From Varunaivibrio sulfuroxidans (lineage in GTDB: Bacteria; Pseudomonadota; Alphaproteobacteria; Rhodospirillales; Magnetovibrionaceae): a DNA stretch of 64,000 nucleotides. Shown here piece by piece: positions 17,481-27,604 of the stretch (positions are counted from its first letter, which is position 1; each line of letters opens with the position of its first letter). Below the pieces are notes generated by a model. That model was not told the origin of the DNA and did not search any database. It saw nothing but the letters and a program-made list of their open reading frames with translations. The stretch is from positions 2,493,001-2,557,000 of the forward strand of contig NZ_CP119676.1 of NCBI RefSeq assembly GCF_029318635.1, read 5' to 3'. The position numbers and the translations under genes were made by a program.

Positions 17481-18003
17481 AGGACACCGGGACTTTCTTC
17501 CGGTCAATATCGCGGTGCTCACGGTTTCCGACAGTCGGACCCTGGACGAGGATCGTTCGGGGCAAACCCTGGTCGATCGTATCGAAAAGGCGGGCCATGT
17601 CGTCGTCGCGCGCGACATTGTTCGCGACGAAATCTCCCTGATTACGGCGCGCCTAAAGTCATGGATCGTCGATCCCGGCGTCGATGTCGTGATTTCGACG
17701 GGCGGAACGGGGGTCACCGGGCGCGACGTCACGCCGGAGGCCTTCCGCGCCGTGTTCGAAAAGGAAATTCCGGGTTTCGGCGAGGTCTTCCGCTGGATCA
17801 GCTATCAAAAAATAAAAACCTCGACGATTCAATCGCGCGCCGTCGCCGGGGTCGCGGGAGGCACCTATCTGTTCGCCCTGCCCGGATCGCCCGGCGCGTG
17901 CAAGGACGCCTGGGACGAAATCCTGGTGCAGCAGCTCGACGCCCGCTTCAAGCCGTGCAACTTCGTCGAACTGATGCCCCGCCTGCAAGAGCATCTTTCC
18001 TAG
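17467..18003 (+). CDS. moaB: Molybdenum cofactor biosynthesis protein MoaB
   Basis: MoaB/Mog-family molybdopterin adenylyltransferase-like protein, 178 residues. Family motifs are VLTVSDSRT near the N-terminus, STGGTGVTGRDVTPEA for molybdopterin binding, and FALPGSPGACKDAWDEIL. It overlaps the transglycosylase by 14 bp. Its TAG stop lies inside the CTAG that marks the left end of the 135-bp repeat element. Removing the element and one CTAG restores TCC TAG, so the protein length is unchanged by the insertion. No other molybdenum cofactor genes are in the window. Confidence 0.93.
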   Translation: MSKIEGHRDFLPVNIAVLTVSDSRTLDEDRSGQTLVDRIEKAGHVVVARDIVRDEISLITARLKSWIVDPGVDVVISTGGTGVTGRDVTPEAFRAVFEKEIPGFGEVFRWISYQKIKTSTIQSRAVAGVAGGTYLFALPGSPGACKDAWDEILVQQLDARFKPCNFVELMPRLQEHLS

Positions 18004-18134
18004 TGGTTTGAGTTTAACATTTGAGTCCGATGCAATTGGACACAAATGTGTGAAGAAATCAAACTGCAACAAAAAGATAGATAGTGGTCGGCCCGATGGT
18101 TCGCGGGAGCGAAACGTCGGAGTCGATCCACTAG
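18000..18134 (+). mobile_element. MITE-like element, copy 1
   Basis: A 135-bp sequence bounded by CTAGTGG and its inverse CCACTAG. About 97% identical to the reverse complement of 32108-32241; differences are two substitutions and a small replacement near the right end (GGAGTCGAT versus GGCCCGAT). It is too short to encode a transposase and has an internal hairpin TTCGC-GGGA-GCGAA. Ends in CTAG and target duplication of CTAG or TA resemble IS630/IS427-type non-autonomous elements. Here it sits exactly on the moaB stop codon. Confidence 0.85.
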
Positions 18135-18253
18135 GGTCAGGTCCTCTTTATCTGGTGCGTCTGGATCTGGTGCGTCTGGCGGAGATGAATTTAAACGCGG
18201 ATGTCGTTGGAAAACCCTTGCAATGAAGGTCGTTGCGGCGGGTTTTCCGCCTA
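18135..18253. other. Intergenic segment with tandem repeat and hairpin
   Basis: Contains a perfect 15-bp tandem duplication (ATCTGGTGCGTCTGG, 18150-18164 and 18165-18179) and a GC hairpin GGCGG-GTTTT-CCGCC (18237-18251) immediately beyond the stop of the leftward gene. No T-run follows the hairpin on either strand, so it is at best a weak terminator. No gene is seen. Confidence 0.6.
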
Positions 18254-18862
18254 TTAGCCATCGCGCTTGCGCGCCCGCCAGGCGCGCCAAGCGGGGCCGT
18301 CATCGACGTCGTGCAGGATGTCGCACAATCCCCAGGTCCATCCCTTGGGGATGTTGGCCAGGGTGTCGGCCAGGGCGTCGGGGCCTGACCAACGAACCCC
18401 GGTGAAGGGATCGACGATTGTCGGCATGCGGCGTTGGCCGAATAACCAAAAACCACCATCGCCCGCCGGTCCGAACGCCATATGGTGACGTTTCAATGCC
18501 TGAAACGCCCGCCAGATGTGGCGAATTGAAACATCGGGGATATCGCCACCGATCAGCACCACGGGGCCGGGCGGCAGACGGTGCATCGGTCGCATCATTC
18601 GCCGGGCGATATCGCCGTCGCCCTGGGCCAGTGGGCATACCGTGCGCGGCCAGAAACGGCGGTCGCGTGCGGCGCGATCGGGGGTCAAGGCGAGCCAGGT
18701 GCGCCATCTGGGATCGCGCCCCAGGACGCGTAGGGTCCGCGCCAGGATTAGGCGGGAAAAACGAACCGCCTGAAGATCGCCGATATCCCGGGCGAGGCGG
18801 CGCTTGCCCTGCCCCATTTGTGGCGCGCGCGCCAGAATGACAAGGTGACGAGAACGTCTCAT
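18254..18862 (-). CDS. TIGR04282/DUF2064-family glycosyltransferase-like protein
   Basis: A 202-residue protein of the nucleotidyltransferase-fold DUF2064 family (CofC/GT-A like). The N-terminal LVILARAPQMGQGKRRLARD matches the nucleotide-binding loop of this family. VVLIGGDIPDVS provides the acidic metal-binding motif and FGPAGDGGFWLFG is the family signature. It partners with the adjacent family 2 glycosyltransferase, with which it shares an ATGA overlap. This pair recurs across bacteria, but its sugar donor and product are unknown. The frame extends upstream only as a shadow. Confidence 0.85.
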   Translation of the reverse strand: MRRSRHLVILARAPQMGQGKRRLARDIGDLQAVRFSRLILARTLRVLGRDPRWRTWLALTPDRAARDRRFWPRTVCPLAQGDGDIARRMMRPMHRLPPGPVVLIGGDIPDVSIRHIWRAFQALKRHHMAFGPAGDGGFWLFGQRRMPTIVDPFTGVRWSGPDALADTLANIPKGWTWGLCDILHDVDDGPAWRAWRARKRDG

Positions 18863-19578
18863 CGGTAGAGTCTCGCGATCCAGGCGTTCGGAACGCCGAG
18901 AAAATAAAGCGCCAGACAGCCCAGGTTTTTCAAAGGGCGCGCCCACCAACCGTCTTTTAGATAACGCGCCTGCGAGGTTATCGCGACGCCCTCCAAAATG
19001 GCGATGTGGGATCTGCCGATACGTCGGACAAAATCGACGTCTTCCATGATCTGCAAAGGGCGAAACCCGCCGGTGGCGGCGTAAAAATCCCGCCCGATCA
19101 GCAACCCCTGATCGCCGTAGGGCAGGGCGAAAACGCGGGTCCGCCAGTTGGCGAGGGCGGCGACGCGCCGCGCCTGGGCGGAGACGCCGGCAAAGCGCAG
19201 GGTAAAAACCCCGGCGCACCGCACCATCGTTCCATCGGCCATGTGCCGGGAAATGGCGGACCGCCAGTTACCGTCAAGGCGGGTGTCGCCATGGAGGAAC
19301 AACAACCAATTCCCGCGCGCCGCCGCCGCCCCCGCCGCCAATTGCCGTCCGCGCCCCGGCGCGGTGCTTACGATCCGGCAGCCATGGGCGGTGGCGATGG
19401 CCATGGTGTCGTCGGTCGATCCGCCGTCGGCTATGATAATCTCGCGCAGCAGTGCCGGATCGCCGAGGGCGCGGAGCGTTTCATCCAGGCCCGCCCCGGC
19501 GTCGAGCGTCGGGATGACGACACTGAGCGTCGAGAGAGGCGTGGGTGGTATTTCGGGGGCGTTCACCGGGTTCAGCAT
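18859..19578 (-). CDS. Family 2 glycosyltransferase (TIGR04283 type)
   Basis: A 239-residue cytosolic GT-A glycosyltransferase. Motifs are LSVVIPTLDAG at the N-terminus, IIADGGSTDDT (the first acidic motif), LLFLHGDTRLD (metal-binding), GDQGLLIGRDFY and MEDVDFVRRI. The short C-terminal hydrophobic stretch (LGCLALYFLGV) may touch the membrane. It forms a two-gene operon with the DUF2064 gene. The start is ATG 19578; the frame stays open to a TTG at 19602. Substrate is unknown. Confidence 0.88.
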   Translation of the reverse strand: MLNPVNAPEIPPTPLSTLSVVIPTLDAGAGLDETLRALGDPALLREIIIADGGSTDDTMAIATAHGCRIVSTAPGRGRQLAAGAAAARGNWLLFLHGDTRLDGNWRSAISRHMADGTMVRCAGVFTLRFAGVSAQARRVAALANWRTRVFALPYGDQGLLIGRDFYAATGGFRPLQIMEDVDFVRRIGRSHIAILEGVAITSQARYLKDGWWARPLKNLGCLALYFLGVPNAWIARLYR

Positions 19579-19644
19579 CCTATCGGGGCGCGAAGGCCCC
19601 AAAAGTTCTTGAAATGTTCTTGTTTCTTACGCTACGTTTACGCC

Positions 19645-20736
19645 ATGGAGCATATCCCCGAAATGCGCGCACGAAAAGGCCGGGGCGCGGTGAGCAACGC
19701 CAGTGGACGGTTCGAACCGTGCGCGCGGGTGGCCGTGGACGACGGCTGGCCGGCCGACGACGATGCGCCACCGCCCCGGATCGCCACCGAGGTGACGATG
19801 GAAACCGTGCGCACGGTGATCAGCCATAACGCCTCGCCGGATTTGCCGTTCGACCGTTCGATCAATCCCTATCGCGGTTGTGAGCACGGCTGCGTGTATT
19901 GCTACGCCCGTCCCAGCCATGCCTATCTGGGACTGTCGCCGGGGTTGGATTTCGAAAGCCGTCTGTTCGCCAAACCGGGCGCGTCCGAGGCGTTGGCGCG
20001 CGAACTGTCCAAGCCCGGATATCGTGTTCGTCCGATCATGGTGGGGGCGAACACCGATCCCTATCAGCCGATCGAAGGGCGCCTTGAGGTCACCCGTGGG
20101 ATATTGCGGGTGTTGGACGCCTTCAGCCACCCGGTGATGATCACCACGAAGTCCGACCGGATCGTTCGCGACCTCGACCTACTGGGGGCCATGGCGCGGC
20201 GGGGCTTGGTCAGTGTGGCGATTTCGCTGACCACTTTGGGGCCGACCCTGGCGCGTACGTTGGAGCCGCGCGCTCCGACGCCGTCCAAACGCCTGACGGC
20301 GATCGAACGGTTAAGCGCCGCCGGCGTTCCGCTCGTCGTGCTCGCCGCCCCGATGATCCCCTGTGTCAACGACCACGAATTGGAGCGAATTTTAAAGGCG
20401 GCGCGCGACGCCGGGGCGGTGGGCGCGGGCTATGCGATGCTGCGCTTGCCGCTCGAATTAAAAGACATCTTTACCGAATGGCTGGACGCTCATGTCCCAG
20501 GCAAGACTCGCCATGTCTTGAGTCTGTTGCGCCAAAGCCGTAAGGGCGCGCTGTATGATCCGTCGTTTGCGACGCGGATGCGGGGCGCGGGGCCGCACGC
20601 CGACCTGCTGGCGCAGCGTTTCGCGGTGTCCTGTCGGCGCTTGGGACTGTCCCGGGGGATGCCCACGGTCGCGGCGTTGCGCGGCGACCTTTTTGCCGTG
20701 CCGCCGCGCAAGGGCGACCAATTGTCATTGTTCTAG
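19645..20736 (+). CDS. Radical SAM protein, PA0069/SplB-like family
   Basis: A 363-residue radical SAM enzyme of the Rv2578c/PA0069-type subgroup related to spore photoproduct lyase. The 4Fe-4S motif CEHGCVYCYA (CX3CX2C) follows SINPYRGC. Downstream are MVGANTDPYQPIE and MITTKSDRIVRDLD, typical of the family. Homologues in many bacteria have no established reaction. The start ATG 19645 is chosen because upstream codons in the same frame overlap the divergent glycosyltransferase and lack coding character. Confidence 0.87.
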   Translation: MEHIPEMRARKGRGAVSNASGRFEPCARVAVDDGWPADDDAPPPRIATEVTMETVRTVISHNASPDLPFDRSINPYRGCEHGCVYCYARPSHAYLGLSPGLDFESRLFAKPGASEALARELSKPGYRVRPIMVGANTDPYQPIEGRLEVTRGILRVLDAFSHPVMITTKSDRIVRDLDLLGAMARRGLVSVAISLTTLGPTLARTLEPRAPTPSKRLTAIERLSAAGVPLVVLAAPMIPCVNDHELERILKAARDAGAVGAGYAMLRLPLELKDIFTEWLDAHVPGKTRHVLSLLRQSRKGALYDPSFATRMRGAGPHADLLAQRFAVSCRRLGLSRGMPTVAALRGDLFAVPPRKGDQLSLF

Positions 20737-20823
20737 GGGTCGGGTTTTAGGGGGCGGTGTGCCGCGCATGAGCGTCCTATTATCATTATAGGCGCGGGCG
20801 CGGCGTGATGGTACGCTTGCCCC

Positions 20824-22185
20824 ATGGAAACAGCAGCACATACCGATTTGACCGGAGTCGCTCTCGTCGTCGTGGCCGCCTTGTTGTGCGGCGTGGGGAT
20901 GGAACGCCTGCGCCAGCCCGCCCTGATCGGCTATATGCTGGCCGGGGTCATTCTTGGCCCGTCGGGACTCGCCCTGGTCGAGGATCGCGCTCGGGTTGAC
21001 GCCCTGGCCGAGCTTGGGGTGCTTCTGCTGCTGTTCGTGGTCGGCTTGGAGCTCTCGCTCAGGGTATTTCGGCGAATTTGGAAAATTACCGTGGTGGCGA
21101 CGCTGGGTCAAATCGTCGCCAGTGTCGCGATCACGGTCGGTTTATCGTACGTCCTTAACTGGCCTTGGCGTCAAGGCGTTCTGATCGGGTTCGTCGTCGC
21201 CATGTCCAGCACGGCGGTTGCGATCAAGGTTCTGGAAGAGATCGGCGAGTTGAGGTCCCGCGCCGGGCGGATTACCGTTGGCGTCCTGATCGCCCAGGAC
21301 CTCGCGGTGGTGCCGATGATGTTGATCGTTTCGGTCATGGGCACCAATGTCTTCGATTGGCTGGCGGTCGTCCGCCTAGCCGGTTCGGTGGGGTTGCTGG
21401 GGGGGTTGGTCTGGTATCTCGGTCGCGGCCGCAAGGTGCGGATTCCATACCTGGATCGAATCGCCAAAAATGATGAGTTGCCGCCGTTAACGGCACTGGC
21501 GTTTTGTTTCAGTGGGGCCGCCGCATCCGGGGTCTTGGGGTTGTCGCCGGCCTACGGCGCGTTCATCGCCGGATTGGTGCTCGGAAATTCGACCCAACGT
21601 CGGGTTTTCGAAACCAATATCATGCCCATTCAAAACGTCCTGATGATGGTGTTTTTCCTATCCATCGGGCTGTTGATTGATTTGGGTTTTATCTGGAATC
21701 ACTTGGGCACGGTGTTGTTGCTGTTGTTCGTCGTCGCCATCTTCAAGACCGTCCTTAACGCGGGATTGTTGCGGATGTTGGGGCAAGATTGGCCGCAGGC
21801 CTTTCTGGCGGCGGTGATGTTGGCGCAAATCGGTGAATTCTCGTTCCTGCTGGCGATGCTGGGGCTAAACAATGGGGTCATCGATCCCGAAGGCGCGCGT
21901 CTGGTGATCGCGGTGACGGTCTTGAGCCTTGCGCTTAGCCCGCTTTGGGTGGTGACGGCGCGACGCTTGCATAACGTCGCCTCCGAAGGGGTGTCTTCGG
22001 CGAAGGAGGTTCTGACCCTGATCTATGGGCGTGAAGTGGATATCGTCGGTGTCGGGGTTGGCGGCGTGCGCGTCTATCTGGTTCGTCTATCGCGCGTCAT
22101 CATGAGAAAGCGCGGTGAGCGCCGCGCGCCGGCGGCGGACGATAGCGCCGACGCCGACGCGCATCATTCCCCCTTGGAGAAATAG
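20824..22185 (+). CDS. Monovalent cation:proton antiporter (CPA2 family, KefB-like)
   Basis: A 453-residue inner-membrane antiporter with about 12 hydrophobic helices. The pattern GYMLAGVILGPSGL, ELGVLLLLFVVGLELSL and MSSTAVAIKVLEE is characteristic of CPA2 K+/H+ or Na+/H+ exchangers, and IAQDLAVVPMM carries the conserved acidic residue of the ion site. The soluble tail is short (about 60 residues) and lacks the RCK/TrkA_N domain of full KefB/KefC, so regulation by NAD or glutathione is not expected. Gene stands alone. Confidence 0.9.
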   Translation: METAAHTDLTGVALVVVAALLCGVGMERLRQPALIGYMLAGVILGPSGLALVEDRARVDALAELGVLLLLFVVGLELSLRVFRRIWKITVVATLGQIVASVAITVGLSYVLNWPWRQGVLIGFVVAMSSTAVAIKVLEEIGELRSRAGRITVGVLIAQDLAVVPMMLIVSVMGTNVFDWLAVVRLAGSVGLLGGLVWYLGRGRKVRIPYLDRIAKNDELPPLTALAFCFSGAAASGVLGLSPAYGAFIAGLVLGNSTQRRVFETNIMPIQNVLMMVFFLSIGLLIDLGFIWNHLGTVLLLLFVVAIFKTVLNAGLLRMLGQDWPQAFLAAVMLAQIGEFSFLLAMLGLNNGVIDPEGARLVIAVTVLSLALSPLWVVTARRLHNVASEGVSSAKEVLTLIYGREVDIVGVGVGGVRVYLVRLSRVIMRKRGERRAPAADDSADADAHHSPLEK

Positions 22186-22280
22186 AGCGATAAGCATTGG
22201 CGCGGCGATCTTCATCTTTTAAAACGCGTCCGTCGTCGGTGCGTGCGCCGATATGAAGCGAGGAATAAAAACAGAACGTC

Positions 22281-22888
22281 ATGGCGGATTTTATCCTGGA
22301 GGAAGGGGCATGGGCCGAGGGCTATCGGCGGGTGTGCGGCGTCGATGAGGCGGGCCGGGGGCCGTGGGCGGGGCCGGTCGTCGCCGGTGCGGTGGTTCTC
22401 GATCCTCTGACCCTGCCCGGCGCGTTGCGTCTGGGGTTGGACGATTCGAAAAAATTGACGGCGAAAAAGCGCGAACGGCTGTGGGCGGTCCTCGGTGAAC
22501 ACGCCGATATCGGCCTCGGCGTCGCCACCGTCGAGGAAATCGACCGCCTGAACATCTTGCAGGCGACCTTTCTGGCGATGCGCCGCGCCGTCGAGGCGTT
22601 GTCCGGGGAACCGGATTTCGCCCTGGTTGACGGTAACCGCGTCCCCGAATTGCCGTGTGTGGCGCGGTGTGTGGTGAAGGGCGATGGGCGCTCGTTGTCG
22701 ATCGCCGCGGCGTCGATCGCGGCCAAGGTCAACCGCGACGCGATGATGACGGAACTGGCCCAACGCCACCCCGGATACGGCTGGGAGAAGAACGCGGGGT
22801 ACGGCGTGAAGGCCCATGCCGACGCCTTGCGGCGGCTTGGCGTGACCCCGGCGCACCGAAAAAGTTTCGCGCCCATTCGCAAGATGTT

Positions 22889-22901
<13 letters not shown>
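22281..22901 (+). CDS. rnhB: Ribonuclease HII
   Basis: Endonuclease that cleaves RNA in RNA-DNA hybrids and removes single misincorporated ribonucleotides. The 206-residue product has the catalytic motif [20 protein letters not shown] (first Asp and Glu), [18 protein letters not shown] with the third Asp, and [18 protein letters not shown]. It lies 86 bp upstream of ccrM, a gene order common in alphaproteobacteria. Its last codons contain one of the GANTC sites that cluster before ccrM. Confidence 0.96.
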
Positions 22902-24081
<1,180 letters not shown>

Positions 24082-24198
24082 GCGGGTAGGCGTAGCGGCG
24101 CGGTCTGTCCATCCCTCGTGCATCGCTTCGAGTTATGCGTGTTTGCCCCGTTAATGCGCCCCATTAATGCGTTGGCGGGGCGCGAAGGGAGGATTGGG

Positions 24199-24678
24199 AT
24201 GTCGGAAAAATGGGATGCGCGCTTCGTGCGTCTGGCGCGGGAAATTTCGAGCTGGTCGAAAGACCGTTCGACCAAGGTCGGCGCGGTCATCGTCGCCGAC
24301 GATAAAACGCCGGGTCCCTATGGTTACAATGGGTTTCCCCGCACCATCGACGACGACCTGGACGAGCGCCATCAACGCCCGATTAAGTATGACTGGACCG
24401 AACACGCCGAACGCAATGCGATCTATAACGCGACGCGGACCGGGATGGCGTTGAAGAATTGCACCATTTACGTCACCCATGTGCCCTGTCCCGACTGTGC
24501 GCGCGCGATCGTTCAGGTCGGCATCACCCGCGTCGTCGTCGATGAGGCCTCATTGGCCAACGCTGACTTTGGCGCACGCTGGGACGATAGGTCCAAGGTG
24601 TCGATGGCGATGCTCAAAGAGGCCGGGGTCACATTGGATTTCGCCTCGATCGAGGCGGCCGCCGCCGATCATCTATAG
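24199..24678 (+). CDS. Deoxycytidylate (dCMP) deaminase family protein
   Basis: Zinc-dependent deaminase of 159 residues converting dCMP to dUMP, a route to dTTP. The zinc site is visible as EHAERNAI (His plus catalytic Glu) and PCPDCARAI (two Cys). The N-terminal DARFVRLAREISSWSKDRSTKVGAV segment is typical of the family. Start ATG 24199 is fixed by GGGAGG 7 nt upstream; the frame runs 27 codons further without a ribosome site. It may equally act on other deoxycytidine nucleotides. Confidence 0.9.
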   Translation: MSEKWDARFVRLAREISSWSKDRSTKVGAVIVADDKTPGPYGYNGFPRTIDDDLDERHQRPIKYDWTEHAERNAIYNATRTGMALKNCTIYVTHVPCPDCARAIVQVGITRVVVDEASLANADFGARWDDRSKVSMAMLKEAGVTLDFASIEAAAADHL

Positions 24679-24700
24679 CTTTTCGGTGGTTCGTAAAACC

Positions 24701-25567
24701 CTACTCCGCCGCCGCATCGTAAAGGGTGGCCCGATCCGCCGCCGCGCCGTCCCTGGGGCGGCCCAGAATATCGCTCAGGCCCCTGGAGACGGCGTCGTGG
24801 CTGTGCTGGGCGAGGGTCTTGCGGTCGGCGAAATCGTGGGCGGCGACGGCGCGATGAAAGCGCACATCGACAATCGCCCCGGGCAGCATGAACACCCGTA
24901 GAAGGTGGCCGAACATTTCCATGTCCCCATACCAGGCATAGCGGTCCCGCTCGACGGGGCCAAGCCGCCGTCCCTTACGGTCCGTGGCGTAGGCGATCGT
25001 CACCGGCTGCACCCGAAGGGCGAGGGTATTGCGCATGTGGGCGGGGGAGAACAAGGCGCTTTTGAACGGACCGACGAGGCTGCCGTCGCTGCTGGTGCCT
25101 TCGGGGAACAGGAAAAAATTTTCACCCGCGTTCAGACGTTCGGCGAGGATATTGCGTTCGTCGTTTAATGTGGCGTTGATCCGGCTGACGAATACCGTGC
25201 CGCTGAGACGGGCGAGGGGGCCGAAGACGGGCCAGCGCGAGACCTCGCCCTTGGCGATGAAGGTGCCCCGGCAGAGCGCCCCCAACACCGGGATATCCAA
25301 ATAAGAAACATGGTTGGCGACGAAAAGCACGGGGCCGTCCCGATTCGCCGCCCCGGCATTCGTCGCGCCCGACACGCGTAGGCGCAGACCCGTCAGGGCG
25401 ACGCATCCGCGAAAATACAAGCGCGCGATCCCGTCGCGACCGAGGCGGCCCAGCGGATAGACGAGAAGGTAGGGTGGAACCAGAAGGACCGTCAGCGCAA
25501 CGAAGGCGCCGGCGCGGGCGGTCATGCGCACGATCGCAAGAAGCCGTAGGGCGGTTTGCGTTTTCAT
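24701..25567 (-). CDS. olsA: Lysophospholipid/lyso-ornithine-lipid acyltransferase (OlsA-like)
   Basis: PlsC-superfamily O-acyltransferase, 288 residues, with an N-terminal membrane segment (FVALTVLLVPPYLLVYPLG). The catalytic NHVSYLD (HX4D) and acceptor-binding FPEGTSSDGS motifs are intact. It overlaps olsB by 4 bp (ATGA), the classic olsBA arrangement: OlsB N-acylates ornithine and OlsA adds the second fatty acid to give ornithine lipid. A role in phosphatidic acid synthesis alone cannot be excluded, but the tight coupling to olsB favours ornithine lipid. Confidence 0.85.
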   Translation of the reverse strand: MKTQTALRLLAIVRMTARAGAFVALTVLLVPPYLLVYPLGRLGRDGIARLYFRGCVALTGLRLRVSGATNAGAANRDGPVLFVANHVSYLDIPVLGALCRGTFIAKGEVSRWPVFGPLARLSGTVFVSRINATLNDERNILAERLNAGENFFLFPEGTSSDGSLVGPFKSALFSPAHMRNTLALRVQPVTIAYATDRKGRRLGPVERDRYAWYGDMEMFGHLLRVFMLPGAIVDVRFHRAVAAHDFADRKTLAQHSHDAVSRGLSDILGRPRDGAAADRATLYDAAAE

Positions 25568-26373
25568 ACGCGAATCGGCGCGGCGGCGTGCTGGGGCAGC
25601 TTGTCGCGGCTATAGTGGCGCAGGTATTTTTCGGTGACCTGTGTGGTTTCAACCAAAATGCAGACGTCCACGGTGTTAAACTGGTGGTCGATCACCGCAC
25701 CGTCGCCGATGAAGCCGCCCAGCCGCAAGTATCCCTTGATCAATGGCGGCAATTCGTTCAACGCGCGCTTAACGTCGATGCGCTTCTTTTTGATCATGTC
25801 CATATCGACGTAGCGATGCGCGACGGCGCGCGGGCGTAACGTCTTCGGCGCTTTGTGGTAATGATGTAAGTACGACAACGGGAGCTTCATTTCCGTGGGG
25901 TCGTCGCCGGGAATGCTGGCGCAGCCGAACATGATGTCGATGTCATGGACGTTGATGTACTCGGCGATACCGCGCCATAGCAACTGCATGGTGTTGCGCT
26001 TGCGATAGTCGGGATCGATGCACGAACGGCCCAGCTCCAGAACCTCACCCGGGTGTTCGAACAGGGGTGTCAGTTGGAATTCATCTTCGGAATAAAAACC
26101 GGCGCTGGCTTCGGCGATCGTGCGCCGGAGCATGCGATAAGTCCCCACCACGCAGGGGGCGCCAAGCGTGGAACGGGCGCGGTCGATCACCAGAAGATGG
26201 TCGCAAATTTCGTCGTAAGGGTCGCAGTCGCGCCCGCTGAGCCGCATGGCGGGAGTCGGCAGGGCGCCCATTTCTTGATAGAAAATTCGATAGCGCAGGG
26301 CCTGCGCGGCGTCGATTTCCGCAGCGTTTTGGGCGAGACGGACTTCGAGCGTATTGAAAATAAGCGTGTCCAC
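25564..26373 (-). CDS. olsB: L-ornithine N(alpha)-acyltransferase
   Basis: GNAT-fold acyltransferase of 269 residues using 3-hydroxyacyl-ACP to acylate ornithine, the first step of ornithine lipid synthesis. Family features include ALRYRIFYQEMGA near residue 25, the CDPYDEICDHLLVID block and VLELGRSCIDPDYR, the core acyl-binding segment. Translation starts at GTG 26373 behind AGGGGAAG. It overlaps olsA by 4 bp. The upstream spacer carries three ATTACA-type repeats that may be regulatory. Confidence 0.9.
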   Translation of the reverse strand: MDTLIFNTLEVRLAQNAAEIDAAQALRYRIFYQEMGALPTPAMRLSGRDCDPYDEICDHLLVIDRARSTLGAPCVVGTYRMLRRTIAEASAGFYSEDEFQLTPLFEHPGEVLELGRSCIDPDYRKRNTMQLLWRGIAEYINVHDIDIMFGCASIPGDDPTEMKLPLSYLHHYHKAPKTLRPRAVAHRYVDMDMIKKKRIDVKRALNELPPLIKGYLRLGGFIGDGAVIDHQFNTVDVCILVETTQVTEKYLRHYSRDKLPQHAAAPIRV

Positions 26374-26490
26374 GAGACTTCCCCTTCACCTGGATCCGAT
26401 GTCTCCATTGAAGACGAAGGGGGGCGGTGGCTCAAATTACGCTTCGATGAACAGTTGGGGGCGGTGATATGTCGAACGCGTGATGAAAAT

Positions 26491-26535
26491 ATTACACCGG
26501 GGGGTATTACATTGGCGCGCATTACACCGGCGTGG
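26491..26535. promoter_or_regulatory. Three 15-bp direct repeats upstream of olsB
   Basis: ATTACACCGG, ATTACATTGG and ATTACACCGG begin at 26491, 26506 and 26521, exactly 15 bp apart. They lie 118-162 bp upstream of olsB and just beyond the 3' end of hbd, in a 246-bp spacer with no gene. The regular spacing suggests a multimeric protein-binding site controlling olsBA; the protein is unknown. Confidence 0.45.
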
Positions 26536-26619
26536 GGGCGGGAGGTCTTTCTGGCGTTATGGCGTTCGTCGTTCGCCCCGTTCCTCTTTTGAGGCGGGCG
26601 TGGCGGACGGTAGTTGAGG

Positions 26620-27504
26620 TTATCGTGTCGGAACGGGTTGATCGGCGGAATAGTCGTAAAATCCGCGCCCGGTCTTGCGCCCCAGCCAGCCCGCTTCGAC
26701 ATATTTGACCAGCAGAGGGCAGGGCCGGTACTTGGTATCGGCAAGGCCGTCGTGGAGGACGTTCATCACCGAAAGACAGGTATCCAGGCCGATGAAGTCG
26801 GCCAGTTCCAAAGGTCCCATGGGATGATGGGTGCCCAGTTTCATGGCGGTGTCGATGGCGAGTACGGAGCCCACGCCCTCGTAAAGCGTGTATACCGCCT
26901 CGTTGATCATCGGCAGCAAAATGCGATTGACGATAAAGGCGGGAAAATCCTCGGCGCTGACCGGAATCTTGCCCAACTTGACCGCCAGGGCGCTGATGGT
27001 CTTGAAGGTGTTCTCGTCGGTGGCGATGCCGCGGATCATTTCCACCAGTTCCATCGCCGGCACCGGGTTCATGAAATGCATGCCGACGAACTTGCCGGGA
27101 CGGTCGGTTTTCGCCCCCAGGCGGGTGATCGAGATTGACGAGGTGTTCGAGGCGATGATCGTGTCGGGCTTGATATGGGCGCAAAGCTCCTTGAGAATTT
27201 CGCGCTTAATCTGTTCGTCCTCGGTGGCCGCCTCGATGGCGAAATCGCAATCGGCGAAGCCGTCATAGCCGGTGCCGGTGGAGATGCGCTTGAGGGCGGC
27301 GTCCTTGTCGACGGCGCTGATTTTTTCCTTGCGCACCTGACGGGTCATGTTGGCGTCGATGGTTTCAAGGGCGGCGGCGACGGCGCTCTCGTTGAGATCC
27401 ATCATATAAACGTCGAAACCGGCAAGGGCCGAGATATGGGCGATTCCATTGCCCATTTGCCCGGCGCCCACGATCCCAATTTTCTTGATGTCTTCTATCG
27501 ACAT
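26620..27504 (-). CDS. hbd: 3-hydroxybutyryl-CoA dehydrogenase
   Basis: NAD(P)-dependent 3-hydroxyacyl-CoA dehydrogenase, 294 residues. The Rossmann motif IGIVGAGQMGNGIAHISA is at the N-terminus, the conserved ASNTSSISIT is near residue 115, and the catalytic His/Glu region HFMNPVPAMELVEMI is at about 140. The C-terminal domain carries GVGSVLAIDTAMKLGTHHPMGP. The start has GAGGGGA at 7 nt. In this organism it can feed crotonyl-CoA formation for the ethylmalonyl-CoA pathway or act in polyhydroxybutyrate metabolism. It follows etfBA on the same strand, 100 bp downstream. Confidence 0.95.
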   Translation of the reverse strand: MSIEDIKKIGIVGAGQMGNGIAHISALAGFDVYMMDLNESAVAAALETIDANMTRQVRKEKISAVDKDAALKRISTGTGYDGFADCDFAIEAATEDEQIKREILKELCAHIKPDTIIASNTSSISITRLGAKTDRPGKFVGMHFMNPVPAMELVEMIRGIATDENTFKTISALAVKLGKIPVSAEDFPAFIVNRILLPMINEAVYTLYEGVGSVLAIDTAMKLGTHHPMGPLELADFIGLDTCLSVMNVLHDGLADTKYRPCPLLVKYVEAGWLGRKTGRGFYDYSADQPVPTR

Positions 27505-27604
27505 ATTCCGTTCCCCTCAATCCGTTCCCCTCGATCCGTTTTTCCGAGTCTGGGGCGCAAGCCCGAGCGCAAGATGTGAAAAAACGCCAACCCAGGGGTC
27601 ACGG

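Noticed and set aside
26491-26535. The three ATTACA repeats as a small CRISPR array
   Set aside because: Repeat units are about 10 bp with 5-bp gaps and no unique spacers; no cas genes in the window.
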